From contig NC_134508.1 in the NCBI RefSeq assembly GCF_027942865.1, forward strand, positions 38,375,466 through 38,439,465: a DNA stretch of 64,000 nucleotides, given 5' to 3'. Shown one piece after another: positions 1-13,700 of the stretch. This stretch comes from Odontesthes bonariensis. Lineage: Eukaryota > Chordata > Actinopteri > Atheriniformes > Atherinopsidae. The position numbers were made by a program, and so were the translations under genes. The notes under the pieces are model-generated. The model was not told where the DNA came from and made no database searches. It was given only the letters and a program-made list of their open reading frames with translations. How positions within the stretch are numbered: the stretch's first letter is position 1; each line of letters begins with the position of its first letter.

Positions 1-33
1 CGCTGTTGACAGCTGGGACGGCTGTCAACAGCG
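1..33. repeat. Perfect 12-bp inverted repeat (hairpin) at window start
   Basis: Bases 1-12 (cgctgttgacag) and 22-33 (ctgtcaacagcg) are exact reverse complements separated by 9 bases. It lies in the Harbinger remnant and may be subterminal transposon structure. No function is shown. Confidence 0.5.
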
Positions 34-349
34 TTGGCGATGTAAATCGCAGACCGGACGAGGTATGTATTTTCCCCTACTGTGATGGTCAATAAAATGT
101 GATAAACTCCAGATTAAATGAAATCTAAAATTGAACAATGTTTTACTTTTTCTCCAATAAGATCAGAAAGAAGTGGTCCGATATGAAATTTGCCATAAAG
201 AAGGTCGCAGCTCTCCGACGCAGCATGTCACAAACGGGGGGGGGGGGGGCTCCGATCCAGGTTTGGATTTGAGTGCCTTGGAGGAGAGGGTGGCTGGCCT
301 GATCGGAGCTACGTCTTTTTTCCTTGAATAACAGAATGCTTATCAAAAG

Positions 350-722
350 TCAGAATCGCTGAATAAGTTCCTCTCTCCTCCTGAGCGCTCTTGGCTGTGC
401 AGGCTGGTGGTAGGGATCTCTGGGTACGGGGTCCTCTGGATGTACATCTGGAAATGGCACTCCGCATGCAATAATAATATTGCAAACCTTTTCGGGCGTA
501 TATAGAAGGGTTCCCCCCGCAGCCGAGAGACAGATCCACCTGCCCTTTAGGAGACCTAACCTCTCCACAGTGGCAAGCGTACTATGCACAGTGTTAAAGC
601 GCCTCTCCTCTACGGCTCATAAGCCACTCATCATTTTCCCGAAAGAAATCCTGCCGATCCCGGAACACTCTCTCACGCCTGATGCGCGCGTTCAGGTCCT
701 CTAACAAAGCCAGATCTGCCAT
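350..722 (-). pseudogene. Harbinger (HARBI1-like) transposase, internally deleted
   Basis: Read on the minus strand, the N-terminus begins MADLALLEDLNARIRRERVF near 722, a typical start for fish Harbinger nucleases. The reading breaks after about 40 residues. It resumes in another frame with the C-terminal end of the family: LLYTPEKVCNIIIACGVPF, followed by a proline-rich tail and RALRRREELIQRF. The central catalytic DDE part is missing, so the product cannot be an active transposase. The order of the parts and the shared strand show one deleted copy rather than two insertions. Assignment is from remembered family motifs. Confidence 0.65.
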
Positions 723-1596
723 CGTTTCGCCATTACCGCGCCGCTAGAATCACCTCTTAAATAGGCGGTTGAATAATGAGCCATCACTCTTCCAATTACG
801 GAGTTGTACTTGTTTAATTTTTTTATTTATTTAATTTGCATTTATGTTTATATTTAAACAACAAATAAAACATGGGCCTTCTTTGAAGTGATAAGTCTGT
901 AATTTTAACCTAGAGATTTGTTGCGACTCATGAGGCACGCACTAGTGACGCTGCTGTTTATGTATGCTATTGCAGTCACCGCAAGTCAAAATGGAAAAGT
1001 GCGTACACGGCCTCAGACCTGTCGTGGCGATTTCATCTTTCCTGCGCTCACGATGGATTTGATAAATGCCAACCTTTGCGCAGAAAAGAACGTACGCACG
1101 ACCTACGCATGTTTTTCGTCTTACGCAAGTTTGATAAATGAGGGCCAGTCTGTTTCTGTTCTAAGCTTTGCAGATTCAGGTCTGGCATTATACTGCTGAA
1201 ATAACCACACACTTCTCAGGAAAAGATGTTGCATGTAACATATTTCAATTCAGTGGAATTCAGTGCATTGATGGTACATACATTTACATAACAGTCAAGC
1301 AAATCACCCATGCCAGTGGCACTGATGCACCACCACAGATGCTGGCTTCAGCATCTTTTTCTGATAACTGCTGGGATGTTCTCATCTTTGGGATACGACC
1401 AAGTAGAACCAGGCGTCAGTTATTTCCCATAAAAAGCTGAAACGTGGACTCTTTTGACCACAGAACACAAGCCAATTGTCTTTCTGTCCAAAGTGAGCTG
1501 TTTGCACAGAGCTTATAATTCCTTCTTTCTTTGATGGTACAGTTTCATGTCACAGGTTTCTGGATGCAGGAGCGAACCGAACTGTGCATAGCTGTT

Positions 1597-1719
1597 TGTC
1601 TCTGTGTGGCCCTGTGATGGACTGGTGACCCCGCCTCTCAGCCAGTGGCAGCTGGGATAGGCTCAAGCCCCCCCGTGACTCTGAACTGGATTAAGCGGGT
1701 GTAGAAAATGGATGGATGT
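1597..1719 (+). repeat. Fish dispersed repeat, 3' part ('atggatggatg' tail)
   Basis: This stretch carries the conserved phrases 'gtgatggactggtgaccc' and 'cagctgggataggctc' and ends 'gaaaatggatggatg'. The same phrases occur in the longer copy at 20264-20611, and related ones near 56300-56460. It lies in the intron just upstream of the first visible dock3 exon. It is a non-autonomous dispersed element; its class is not settled here. Confidence 0.6.
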
Positions 1720-1757
1720 TGTGGTTTAACTGTATTACTTTATTTGTCCCTTTGCAG

Positions 1758-4700
1758 GTATGGTGACATGAGAGTGATGATGACCTATGAACTTTTCAGT
1801 ATGTGGCAGAACCTGGGTAAGATCTTAACATGATGATTTACATTAGAAAATCATAATGAGAATCATGTTTTAGTTTAAATCATTTTCTGAATGTGACTAA
1901 CATAATTCAGTAGTTACAAGACTTTTTCCTTACAGCGCTTTAAAATCTCTGATAATACGATTTCTTTATCTTCTTCTGTTCTAAAAAACAACTTAATTAT
2001 TCATCCTAATAACCTGAGATCAATAATAGATTTATTAATTAAGTGGTTCTAAAATGTAAACGTGCTGATTGTAGGTGAGAATAAGATCCATTTCATCCCC
2101 GGTATGATTGGTCCATTCCTGGGAGTGACCTTAGTCCCTCAGGTGGAGGTGAGAAACATCATGATTCCGATCTTCCATGACATGATGGACTGGGAGCAGC
2201 GCAAAAACGGAAACTTCAAACAGGTAAACAAGCATGTACAAACACATCTTTCACCTTATCTCCTCCAGGAAACAGCAGCTTTATTAGCAGTAAACAGTTC
2301 TGCTCGGTTACGTGACGACAGAGTTGAGATATTTTCTTTGTGTTGAATGTGTGAATGCAGGTGGAGGCTGAACTGATTGACAAGCTCGATAGTTTGGTGT
2401 CTGAGGGGAAAGGTGATGAGAACTACAGGGAACTCTTCGGTTTGCTGTAAGGAACACAGAGTAGAACTTCTGTTTGCATGCACTTTGACTCCCACCTCAC
2501 TCTGTTTTTTTTCTGTTTGTGAATTCTTCCTCCCTTTCTCTCTCCATTCGATAACAGAAATTGACTCTCAGTTTTTCTGCTCTAACACTGCTCTCGTGTG
2601 TTTTTGCTTTCGCTTTGTGCTGCGGGACTAGTACTCAGCTGTTTGGGCCCTATCCCAGGTATTACAACGCTGACACATAGATCCATGCTGCTGATATTTC
2701 AGCCGAGTCGCATCTCCGCTGGCAGTCAGTGTTATTATCCCCTAACATGTTCGTGAGGTGACTCTTGAAAACCAGCTGTAAAAACCTTCCCAGATGGAAA
2801 ACTTTCATGATTATTGTTTGTATCTCTTTTTATACCCAAATACATCTTTTGCTAATTAACCTAATTAGTTGCAACATGTTCCTTCAGCTGTTTCTTTTTA
2901 GTACCGCTTACTTTACCAGCATTTTGTTTTGAGATGTGTTGCTGCCATCAAATTCAAGCTGAGCCAACATTTTTCATTATATAGTCAAATTTCCCACTTT
3001 CAACATTTGATATGTTTTCTATGTTCTGTTGCGAATAGAATATTACTTTATGAGATGTGTAAATCATTGTATTCTGTTATATTTACATTGTACAAAATTT
3101 GCAGACTTTTGCACGAGTCAGCAGTCAGTCGTTACAGATTATTAATGACAACATTGTGAGTTTGTTGTTACCAGCGTGTAATCGCACATCATTGTCTAAT
3201 TCTTGTGTTTTCTTTGAAGTCTGTTGGAAAAGATTGAGCAGGAGACGTGGAGAGAGACGGGGATCTCCTTTGTTACCTCCGTCACAAGATTGATGGAGCG
3301 ACTCCTGGACTACCGGTAACTTCTTACAAGCTTCCCACAACATATACTGTATTTGTGTGCTTGTATATTCATATTTTTCTTTTTTTAATCATCAAAAATG
3401 CAGCTCCCATGAAGCTTTGACATCAAACTACAGAATGCTTTGTTTTGAAGGCCAAGAAAATGGATCCTTTCTTTTAAAATGCTACCAGTTATAGCAGCTG
3501 TAGCATGACGTGAAAACCTTCTACTGTTACAAAAAGCAGTCTAGTCTCAGACCGCAGTAGAATCGGAGGCTCATTAGGAGATCGGGTTGACTTTTTATGC
3601 TTTAACAGAGTTGTTTTTTTTGTCTAGGGACTGCATGAAGGGAGATGAGACAGAAAACAAGAAGATTGGCTGCACTGTTAACCTCCTGGTAAGATGCATC
3701 TCTTGTTGATATCTTGCTGGGTAACTAACTTTTTGTAAGTAATGATGCGTGTTCCGTGTGTACACAGAGAATATTGATTTTTGTTTTTTGTTTTTTGGTA
3801 TCTTTTCAGAATTTCTACAAGTCTGAAATAAACAAAGAGGAGATGTACATCCGCTACATCCACAAACTGTGTGACATGCATCTACAGGCTGAGAACTACA
3901 CTGGTACACCAGTTTTTTTTAAATACCACACATGCACACTTATACTGTGACAGATGTGTTGCTGATGTGTTGCTGCTGTTTGTTTGTCCACAGAGGCTGC
4001 TTTCACGCTGCTGTTGTACTGGGAGCTGCTTCACTGGGACGAGCGGCCTCTGAAAGAGTTCCTGCACTATCCAGCTCAGACTGAGTGGCACCGCAAGGAG
4101 GGCCTCTGCCGCAAAGTCATCCACTACTTCAACAAGGGAAAAGTGAGAAATCACACACTCAACATGAATATTAGAGCTCATACACTACTTTAGTCATGGC
4201 AAGGTAGGAAGATGTGGTGGTCAGTTACATTATTACCATTTATATTCTTCTTTCTGTAGTTATATGTACTAAAGATACTAATATTAAGGCATAATATATA
4301 AATTAATCAAAATGTATAATGTGATACTGTATACTGTTTTAAAGACACAAAGGATGTTCAACATTTCATCATGAGTCTTTTTAAGAGATGTGAACAGAAT
4401 CATGTTCAAACTCTTGCAGAATACCACTGCCACATTAAATCCTCCCTTAAAACTCTTTTCATCCTTAACCAGTGAGCAGCTTTTATCTTTTTCTTATGTG
4501 TATGTGTATGTTTCTGTTTTTCTTTGTAAACCATTTTGTTGCATTAATTATTGCAACAAAATGAGTATGAATATGAATATTTTGTCTGGAAATTTGAGAT
4601 ATTGTCCTCCAAATGTATGATTTTTAAAGATTTTGTTTGTGAGTCTTGAAAATATTCAGTGTATTGTAATTTACAGCAGAGAAATGCAATAAATCCTCAC

Positions 4701-7700
4701 ATTTTTGGATCTGGAAACAGCAAATATTGTTGCTCTTTTGATTAAGACAGAAAACTAATTCATTTTCTCATGCCGTACTCATTAAGTTTCATAGATATTG
4801 GAAGTGCTGTTCTTTGGGTTTTATTTTTATTTTAACTACACTAAATAAGTCTGTGTTTGTGTCCTCCAGTGTTGGGAGTATGGTATTCCTCTGTGCAGGG
4901 AGCTGGCATTTCAGTATGAATCTCTGTATGACTACCAGAGCCTCAGCTGGATACGGGTGAGCTCCATCACAAACTGTTTCAATTACAGCATTAACTCCTA
5001 CAGACTGTAAATCCTCCTTCCCTTCTCACTGAAATATAATCCCTGAACTGGATCTCAGAGTATTTAGTGTCACTTCAGCCTTTTACATAGACTGATGAAG
5101 GAATAATAAATATAATTTCATGTTCTTTACACTGTTTTTTAATGCAAGCCCAGTTTAAATATAACTTCTCACGATTATTTTTCCTTTTTGGCCTGTTTGT
5201 GTAGAAAATGGAAGCAGCATATTATGACAATATCATGGAGCAGCAGCGTCTGGAGCCAGAATTCTTCAGGGTGGGATTCTACGGCAGGAAGTTCCCCTTC
5301 TTCCTCAGAGTGAGTGATATGTTGTGCATTAGTACAACACAGTACCTGTTGGAAGCTTACTAATGCAAGTTAACTGTCACAAGTGAGACTTTTATAAAGA
5401 ATTGTCTTCTGTTTGATTTGTTTTTGATTCATTCACATCAGAACAAAGAGTTCGTCTGCCGTGGCCATGACTATGAAAGGTTAGAAGCCTTCCAGCAAAG
5501 GATGCTGGGAGAATTCCCACAAGCCATTGCGATGCAGCACCCGAATCAACCAGATGAGGCCATCCTGCAATGTGATGCCCAGTGTATCCTTCAGACAGGA
5601 GACCATGTTACATCTTTGTGTCATTTTCGGTTTACTATCAGTGATTGATTGATTAAAACCAGATTAATTTTAACATTGAAAACAACTCGTGCTCATAAAA
5701 AGAGTGACAAAGTATTTTTTCTGTATTGTTTCTTGCAAGTAAAATTATTACTCGCTCAGACCATAAATTGTCTGAATGTGAACTATTTTGCTGTTAGATC
5801 CTTGACCCTGCTCCCTCCCCGGCTCAGATCTCCAGATCTACGCTGTGACACCGGCTCCAGACAGTGTCAGCGTGCTTCAGATGGACAGAGTTCCAGATCG
5901 CATTAAGAGCTTCTATCGGGTTAACAACGTCCGTCGATTCCGTTATGACCGGCCCTTCCACAAAGGACCCAAAGACAGAGACAATGAGTTCAAGGTCAGC
6001 AGAGATGAGTTGTTCTTTAATACTTATCAGCTGTTTAAAAGGTGGACAGCTGGTCTCTAAAATCTAAATATTAACCGACTCTATAATCAACATCTAAAGT
6101 GCATGCAAAGTGAGATACATGTGGTAAGAAAACAGAACCTAAAAAAGGAAATACAATTCCTTTTAGCTATGATATAGAATGTTTAAACCAACCATCATTT
6201 CAGTCCAGTAATTTTTTTAACATTTACAAACTTATTTTGCATTCTATTCAGTCCTTCGGTCAAGTGAAACACAAAGTTAGTTACAGCAACCAAAAAACAC
6301 TGGAATTGACACTGAATTTCAGCAATGCAGAGTATGGTGTAATAATGGAATTACACTTTTACTGAGGAGCTAATGAGGCAGGGGAATAAACGTCAGCAAA
6401 GCGCTCACATTTTCCAAATCACAGGTGAGTTTTGGTGTCTGTTTTGCCAAATTAGGCTGGTGGAAAAGAAATTCTTCTTCTATTCTAATATTATCACCCA
6501 TCCTGTCTTTGTCCCATCCATTTAGGTTGATAAATCCTCACATTTGTTCTCAGATGTACTGATGTTTTTATACTCTTACAAGGCACGAGAGATTTCCATT
6601 TACTGATTTTTCCCTTTTTTCTACATTTTGTGTTTCATTACGTTGATAAGCTTTCACATGGACACATACATTCCTCCTAAATCTGCTAAATGATACCTGT
6701 AAGCGTTCACTTACGTACAAGCACAATACAAAATCTATTTTTCAACCCAAATGATAAATATGATGTTTCAAAATCAACATGGTACTTCTCAACTGATGTG
6801 ATTGTGCTTTATGATATACTTAGAAAACATTTAAGGAGCAAGACTTCACTTCTGCCTAAGCTGAGATCAAACTTCAAAACAGTTTGTCTCACTGCCTGTT
6901 GTGCTGTTTGTATCAGAGTCTCTGGATAGAAAGGACGACTCTGATCCTCACACACCCTCTGCCTGGGATTTCACGCTGGTTTGAGGTGGACAAGAGAGAG
7001 CTGGTGAGTCAGAGAAAAACATGGGTGCAATGAAAGGTTGATTCATTATGAAAATACATGCATTTCAGTATCAGATTCCTTTTTTATATACAGATAACAT
7101 TTTTAAGGTCTCATTGATAATACATAAGAAGTGTGTTTTGGTTAAAAGAGGAAAAAATGCTGGTAACTTGTGCAAATAAGCTCAGTGTCAGAGGAAAAAC
7201 TACCACCAACAGATTGTAAGTATAGTATAGTTGTATGTATCTTTTACTTAGAGTCCTTCATCTTTCTCTTAGGTGGAGGTGAGTCCGTTAGAAAACGCCA
7301 TCTCTGTGGTGGAGAATAAGAACCAGGAGCTGCGGACTCTGATCAGCCAGTACCAACACAAGCAGCTGCACGGCAACATCAACCTGCTCAGCATGACGCT
7401 GAACGGGGTTATCGATGCTGCCGTTAACGGAGGCATCGCCAGATACCAGGAGGTCAGGCAGAAAGTGCTGCATGAAAACATCTTTATTTCAGATCATCAG
7501 TCCCATCTGAAGCAATATATTAATGTGAAAAGTTTGTTGATCTGTCATTTGGTCATTTTAGCAATAAACCAGTTTAATGTATTTGATAGGTTTAAACTAC
7601 ATGTACTTACAAAACAGATCTATATATGAATTAATGTTTAGTTTATCAGCCCAGCGTTTGTTTAATTTCTGTCATAATGTCCTTTTTCTGTTTTTTTTCT

Positions 7701-10700
7701 TATTCTATGATTAAGGATATTTCACTGCTGTCATGTTGTTTACCCCTTAGAGGTGTTGTTATATTTTGGAGTCCAGAAGAAATATTTGAGGACTTGCTCA
7801 TGTAAAGCATTTGATCATTGTTAGTCTTTTGTGAATCTGCCTGAAAGGATTCAGCAGAATATCAAGGGATTTGTTTTATCATGTCTGCCGACCGAGAAAT
7901 GTAGTACAGCATCATAATCAGATAATTACAGTCATTAGCAACAACAGCAGTGCCACAATTAATATTACTTTGATTATGATAATGATGTCTTTGTAAAATG
8001 TGCTATTGGTGTATGTTTTTGTGTAACTAGGCATTCTTTGATAAGGAATACATCACCAGCCACCCTGACGACACAGAGAAGATCACACAGCTCAAAGACT
8101 TGATGCAGGAGCAGGTGACACATTCTTTACACACTGTTTTTTTTACTTGTTGTTTCACTGAGAAACAACATGTGCAGAAACTTACAACCATGTGTAGAAG
8201 CCAAGCCTGAGGCAGAAAGTCAGGTGTGAACAGAATCGTAAAAATCATCCTCTAACAACTTAGAGTGATATTTAAAAGCCATTTTAACTGAACCAGCAGC
8301 TTTTAAAGGAATCTCTGACTTACCGATGACGTACCAACACTTTCCTCACTTAAACACAGTCTCTGTATTTTGGGGTCAGCATTCTTGGACACAGCTGATG
8401 GTGGCACTAGACTACCATCTAGTGAAATTTTAGTGAAACTGCCTTTCACTAAAATTGGAAAGAATCATCATGAAACACTGACCCACAAAAACCTTAGAAA
8501 TGTTGCGGCAATTCAGAATGCTGCACATGATGGAGGTGACAAAAATGATCACCTCCTAAGACAAAAACAGTAAATAAAGTTAGGAGAGATTCTTTAACAA
8601 CCTGAGGGGCTTGTAAAAACGTACAACCATTCTCTCTTCACACTGATGAAGTCGCCCTGTATTTTTTGTCTCGTTTCCACACAGGTCCATATCCTTGGAG
8701 TTGGCTTGGCTGTCCATGAGAAGCTGGTGCACCCAGAAATGCGTCCCTTGCACAAGAAGCTGATAGATCAGTTCCAGATGATGAGGAGCAGCCTCTGCCA
8801 TGTGAGTTCAGACAACAGCAGCTTTCCATGCAGCATTCCAAACCTTTAAACTGCAGAGTTCACGGGAGATACTGTATGTTATGGGAAAAATGTGACCTGA
8901 ATTGTGGCTCTGAAGTAATTTTGTTAGTTCTTTATGAGCCAAAATATGCGGAATCAAAACTAAATCTAAAGTGAGTCTAAAAGAGGGTATCTGTAGACAT
9001 GCTTGAAGGTTGGATCAGCACGATGAACGAGCCTAAATAGGTATATATATGTGTGTGTGTGCGTGTGTGTGTTTATCTAAGGGCAGTGTGAATATTCAGA
9101 GCAGTGCTTCTTTGTTACGTTGCAGGGTCTGCCTGGATTAGACAAGTCCATTTCAGGAGCCAACACTCACAGAGGGATCCTGGCCTCTCACAATCCCATG
9201 AGCCCCGAGAGCTTCAAACTCATACACCGACACAGGTCAGCAACACATCAGCAGTTTCCAGGTTTACTTTATCTCTGAGCAAAGCTTTGCACTGTAAGAT
9301 TGCTCTGCTTTGTGTTTACTGAGAGGCAGTTTGCCTTCCATCCACATGAACATGACGTCACATCCTCATTCAGGGTAACTGCAGATCTTGAAAAGCCGTG
9401 AAAAATCCTTTTATGGAGTTTCCTCCAAAATAGCATGAAAGTGTGGAGGTTGCTGGAAAAATCGGAGCTTCTTTAAACTGACACTGACTGAAATGCAGCA
9501 GGAGAATTGCATTCAGTGTTGTTTTAATAAGATCTTGAAAGTATTGAATTTAATTTTGTGAACACTGCAGAGACTCTGTCACATATTACAGTTAATACAC
9601 ACACCATCTTCTCATTCCATCGCTTTTCACTGATTAAATCTCGTCAGTGCCATATCTGTCTTCTGCTCACACCTGGCTTTCTGAAATTATACCATTTTCT
9701 GTTTCTCTCTGTCTTTCATTCCCAATCAATACCATGTTACATTTGGCTTCTTGCATGGCCTGGGCTGCTGATCACTCATTCTTCTCAAATTACCTTGCAT
9801 GCATGTTTTGGCCTTTTGTTTTTGGCTTCTTTCTTCTTGTTTTTTGGATGTATTGCACTTTGCACGATTCCTCGCTTCTTGGTCCCTTTTTTCCTCCCCC
9901 ACTCCCCACTATCCTTCCCCCCACCCCCCCTTTCTCTCTTCTTTTTTTCCAATCCTTTCATTTTCACCCTGTTTTTTTACCCCTTCCTTCCTTCCCTCTC
10001 CTCTTTTTTTTCATTCCCTCCTCCCAGTTCCATTGCTGTTTTGACTCCAGTTCGCCTTTCCTCCCCCACTCTCTCCTCTCACAACTCCAGTGAGACAGGA
10101 AATCTTCTGATCCTGGCTGATGGCATGGTGGTGGAGCACCCCGAGGACTTCTATCGCATGCAGGTCAGTGGTACACCACGCAGACATGGTCATTGAGAGA
10201 CTCATCATTATTCACATAAAAATCACAAAAATTCAATAATTCAATGTAAAATGTATTTTCTGATCTTTCTTAGAATAGTTTTGATTTACTTTATTTTGAT
10301 TAAGTTGATTTATGTACAAGACAAGTGTATAAGGGTCTCAAAAATATTTTAAAAAATCTGAGAAGATCAATCTATAATGACTATAATCATTAGCTGCTAT
10401 CTTTTATAAAATGGCATAAACCACCTCCAACGCGACAGTAATTTGTGTGAGAAATTTAGTAAAAAATAATCTGATGGCACATAAAGCTTTTTAGTTATAG
10501 TTTTAAAGCATACATTTTCTTAATTATACTTGAATAACTTTTTACGGTAGAATTGAAATAAAGGACTTTCTCTTGTAATGGAGAATTTTTACTGTGACGG
10601 TCCTGTGCTTTCACTTTAGTAAAGGATCTGAGGGCTTTACACCAGACTTTAAACTCCATACTATCAGACATGTGACTTCTATCAAAACATTACATAAGGC

Positions 10701-13700
10701 TAGGTCTAAAAAGTAAGTTTTGAACAGTTAGGATAGATAAGTTTATATCACTGCTATAAGGATAATTATCACGTCCAACCTCTTTCTATACTGCCGAGCT
10801 CCACTGGTTCTATACCAGCACCATCCCCAGTTTTGTTTACCTTATCATTGTAGTTTAAATGAACTCACCATGACACTTTCTCACTGCAGGCAAGCCCCTC
10901 CTCCTCCAGTCTTAGCTCCACCCACTCCGCACCCCCTCAGATGATAAACACCACCCCCTCAGCTATCAGAGGTGAGCAGCTCAGATGCAGCTACTGCAAC
11001 ATGGAAAAGTATTTCATCACAGGAAAAACATTTCTTTTGAGTTTGTCTCCTTTCTGCAGGCACATGTATTTGTGAGTATTTAATGCTGTAGTTTTCTTTT
11101 CTTTAAACAAACATTATCTCCTGTTTGTACATCTGCAGTCGGCTCTCCTTCTCTGCCAGACAAGTACAGACACAACAGAGAAATGCTGATGCTGCTGCCG
11201 CCACACAGGGAGAGGCCGAGCAGTGCGATGTACTCCAACATCACTGAGAATGGACAGGTACGGATCAACTGAATTTTCAATTCTCTGTATTACAGTCTCA
11301 CCTGAAAATTGTGACGTCTTATTGATTAATATAGATTTGATCATTCTGAAAGAAGGTTAAGTAGCCACAGGTCTGGCTAAAAAGCTTTAAAAATCTTCTG
11401 TTTCAGGTGGTCGGCTCAGTGGTAGAAAAATGCACTTTAAGCTACAATGTCGATATTTTAGACCTTTGCTATTAATGGATTGAATATAGATTCAACCCTG
11501 AACATCAACAGGGCCATGACTCACTCTAGTCACATAATGTGATCTGTGTGATTCATTTCGAGTCTCCATCCTTCATGGTGCCAGCAGGTTGATGAATTGT
11601 ATAATATCCATGGATTGCCATCTTTATATTTGCTTGAATTCCAATTTTGCACATGCGTCTTTCTGTCTGTTCAGATGGCAAACTTCCAGCGGGCTTTGTT
11701 CCATCAGGTGATTGGTCCATGTAAACCCTGCAGTGACCCCAACCTCTCCGTGGCCGAGAAAGGTAAGCAATCACACACGCATGTATGTACAAGATAATGT
11801 ATTAAATCACATTTAATTTATCGTTGCCTCACCCCCATCTTCTTCAATTTTCCTTTCTGCCTCAGTCCTCACCACTCCTAGTAGTTGGAGTTTGGACAGC
11901 GGTACCAGAGAAGCCCTCCCATTCCTTGCTTCCCATGTGGGCAGTGTCATGGCACCACCTGTGCCACCACGCAACATACCTCATGGTATGAAATTGCAGC
12001 TAGATGTGTGTCTGTGTGTAAGATATTTCCACTTGTGGATGTTGATTTTAGACAGTTTCTTTTGCATTTCTGCAAGGTTTTCTGCAGAGTTTTTTTCCTG
12101 TGGACTGTCTTCATGGGTACATGATCCATGCTCCACATGGGACTTTGTTCACATGTCAAAAACAAAAAAGCACCTTCATGCACTACAGCGGTCAGACAGA
12201 ATGTAAAGGTTGAGAGGGAGTGAGGATGAATACGCCGTATAGTACAAATCTTCTCATTTTGTAGGTGTGGAGTGATATCGTGTACATTTTCCCTCAATAT
12301 TATGGTATCTTCTATTGTATTACCTGTGGTTTACAGAATTTTGCTACCTGTGTTACAAACAAATTTGGATTCGCATTTTATGTAGTTTCTCCTCCAGAAG
12401 TATTGAAATCTGTTCACGTTGATCTATTACTGATTAGAGGAGCATAACCAATGAGCTTGGTGGAGCTTAGCTCACCCAAAAGAGACCTTTTGTATCATAC
12501 TGGTTTTTGTGTTTATGCATGAATTGTGGGTAAGTTGGAAGTCAAATATGCACAGTGCTGATAGATAAATTGTTGCTAATTTTGAATACAGAAATCAGTT
12601 TTTAATAAAATGTCCAAATGTATTAAACAACAGCAGAAGAAAATGTTTCATGCAGTCATTGGAAAAATACAAACACAAAACGTAAACTAGTGGTTTACTG
12701 GCACTCTTTCAAGAAGTTCCTCAAACAGATAGTCAGACGTGACTACTATTCAAACCTTTTTTTTCCCCAGAAAGCTGCAGTCTGTCTTTGCAAAAAGGAT
12801 TCATTCAAACTTAAAGAGCTTGAATTCATAACGAAGGAAAAGTGGCGATTCCAGGCTGTAAAAAACATTTAATCCTGTTTTAGTTTAAAAAATTAATAGA
12901 TTTACCACATAGAAGCCTCTGTAGTTGTTGTTTAATAACTTAGGACATTTTATGAAAATATTCAGATTATTTAAACTGGTTAAAAAATACATTGTCAGGT
13001 ATATTGCGGCGTATAAACTTAAAAAACAATCCAAACGCCGCGGCCGGCTAAGACATGGGGTTTTACACTGAAGACGCGTCACGCAGAACCATTGCACACG
13101 ATGATGTTATTTATTGCTCCATCTCACAAGCTTGTACTTAAAAAGGGACACTTAGAAAGTTTTTCCCCAAGCTCACCCAGCCGCCATGATCCAGGCCCAT
13201 CACATACACAGCTGAGCACACGTACTAATTACCTTGTTTGAGAGAGAAAAAACACACCCAAGGTGCCACCCACAGACACCGGCGACAGCCTCCGCTGACG
13301 TCATGCACATGCACACAAAAACGAGAATAATACAAAGTGAAACTAATCAAAATCAATGTATGGCTCCTACAAGGTAGGAACAGACACTCAATGTAATTGT
13401 TATACAGTCCCATCATAGCAGAGTAATTTATAGAAACAAGTTTGTGGTACTTGTGATCTGGTGAGATAGATTTTTTTTTACAGAAAGCCATCAAAAGTCA
13501 CATATAACATTCATTCTGAGTGTCTCAGACATTTTGTTTTTGATTGATTGAACCTAATAAAGTTTTGGGCACTACAAGTGTTATTTCAGTCTCAGCATAC
13601 AGTAAACACAGTGTACTGCTCAATACTGGACATCCAAACTGCCTGCATGGCTCATTCCCACAAATGGTAAGAAACAAAGTGTGTTCAACTCAAACTTTAA

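Larger units (their letters stand above)
1..1147 (-). mobile_element. Decayed PIF/Harbinger DNA transposon in a dock3 intron (left end outside the window)
   Basis: A Harbinger transposase remnant is encoded on the minus strand at about 350-722. The segment at about 1040-1147 looks like the terminal part of a fish Harbinger element and stops near a short 'gataaatgagggcc' end. A similar end is seen in the remnant near 60.0-60.24 kb. The other terminus is not visible, so it probably lies before the window. A run of about 13 G lies near 238-250. The element sits upstream of the first visible dock3 exon and so is intronic. Family assignment rests on the transposase; the exact boundaries are uncertain. 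Confidence 0.6.

Noticed and set aside
9558..10196. 212-codon open frame on the plus strand
   Set aside because: It crosses a pyrimidine-rich intron and the dock3 exon at 10028-10163. The Phe/Pro/Ser-rich part is translated intron, and the real exon alone matches DOCK3.
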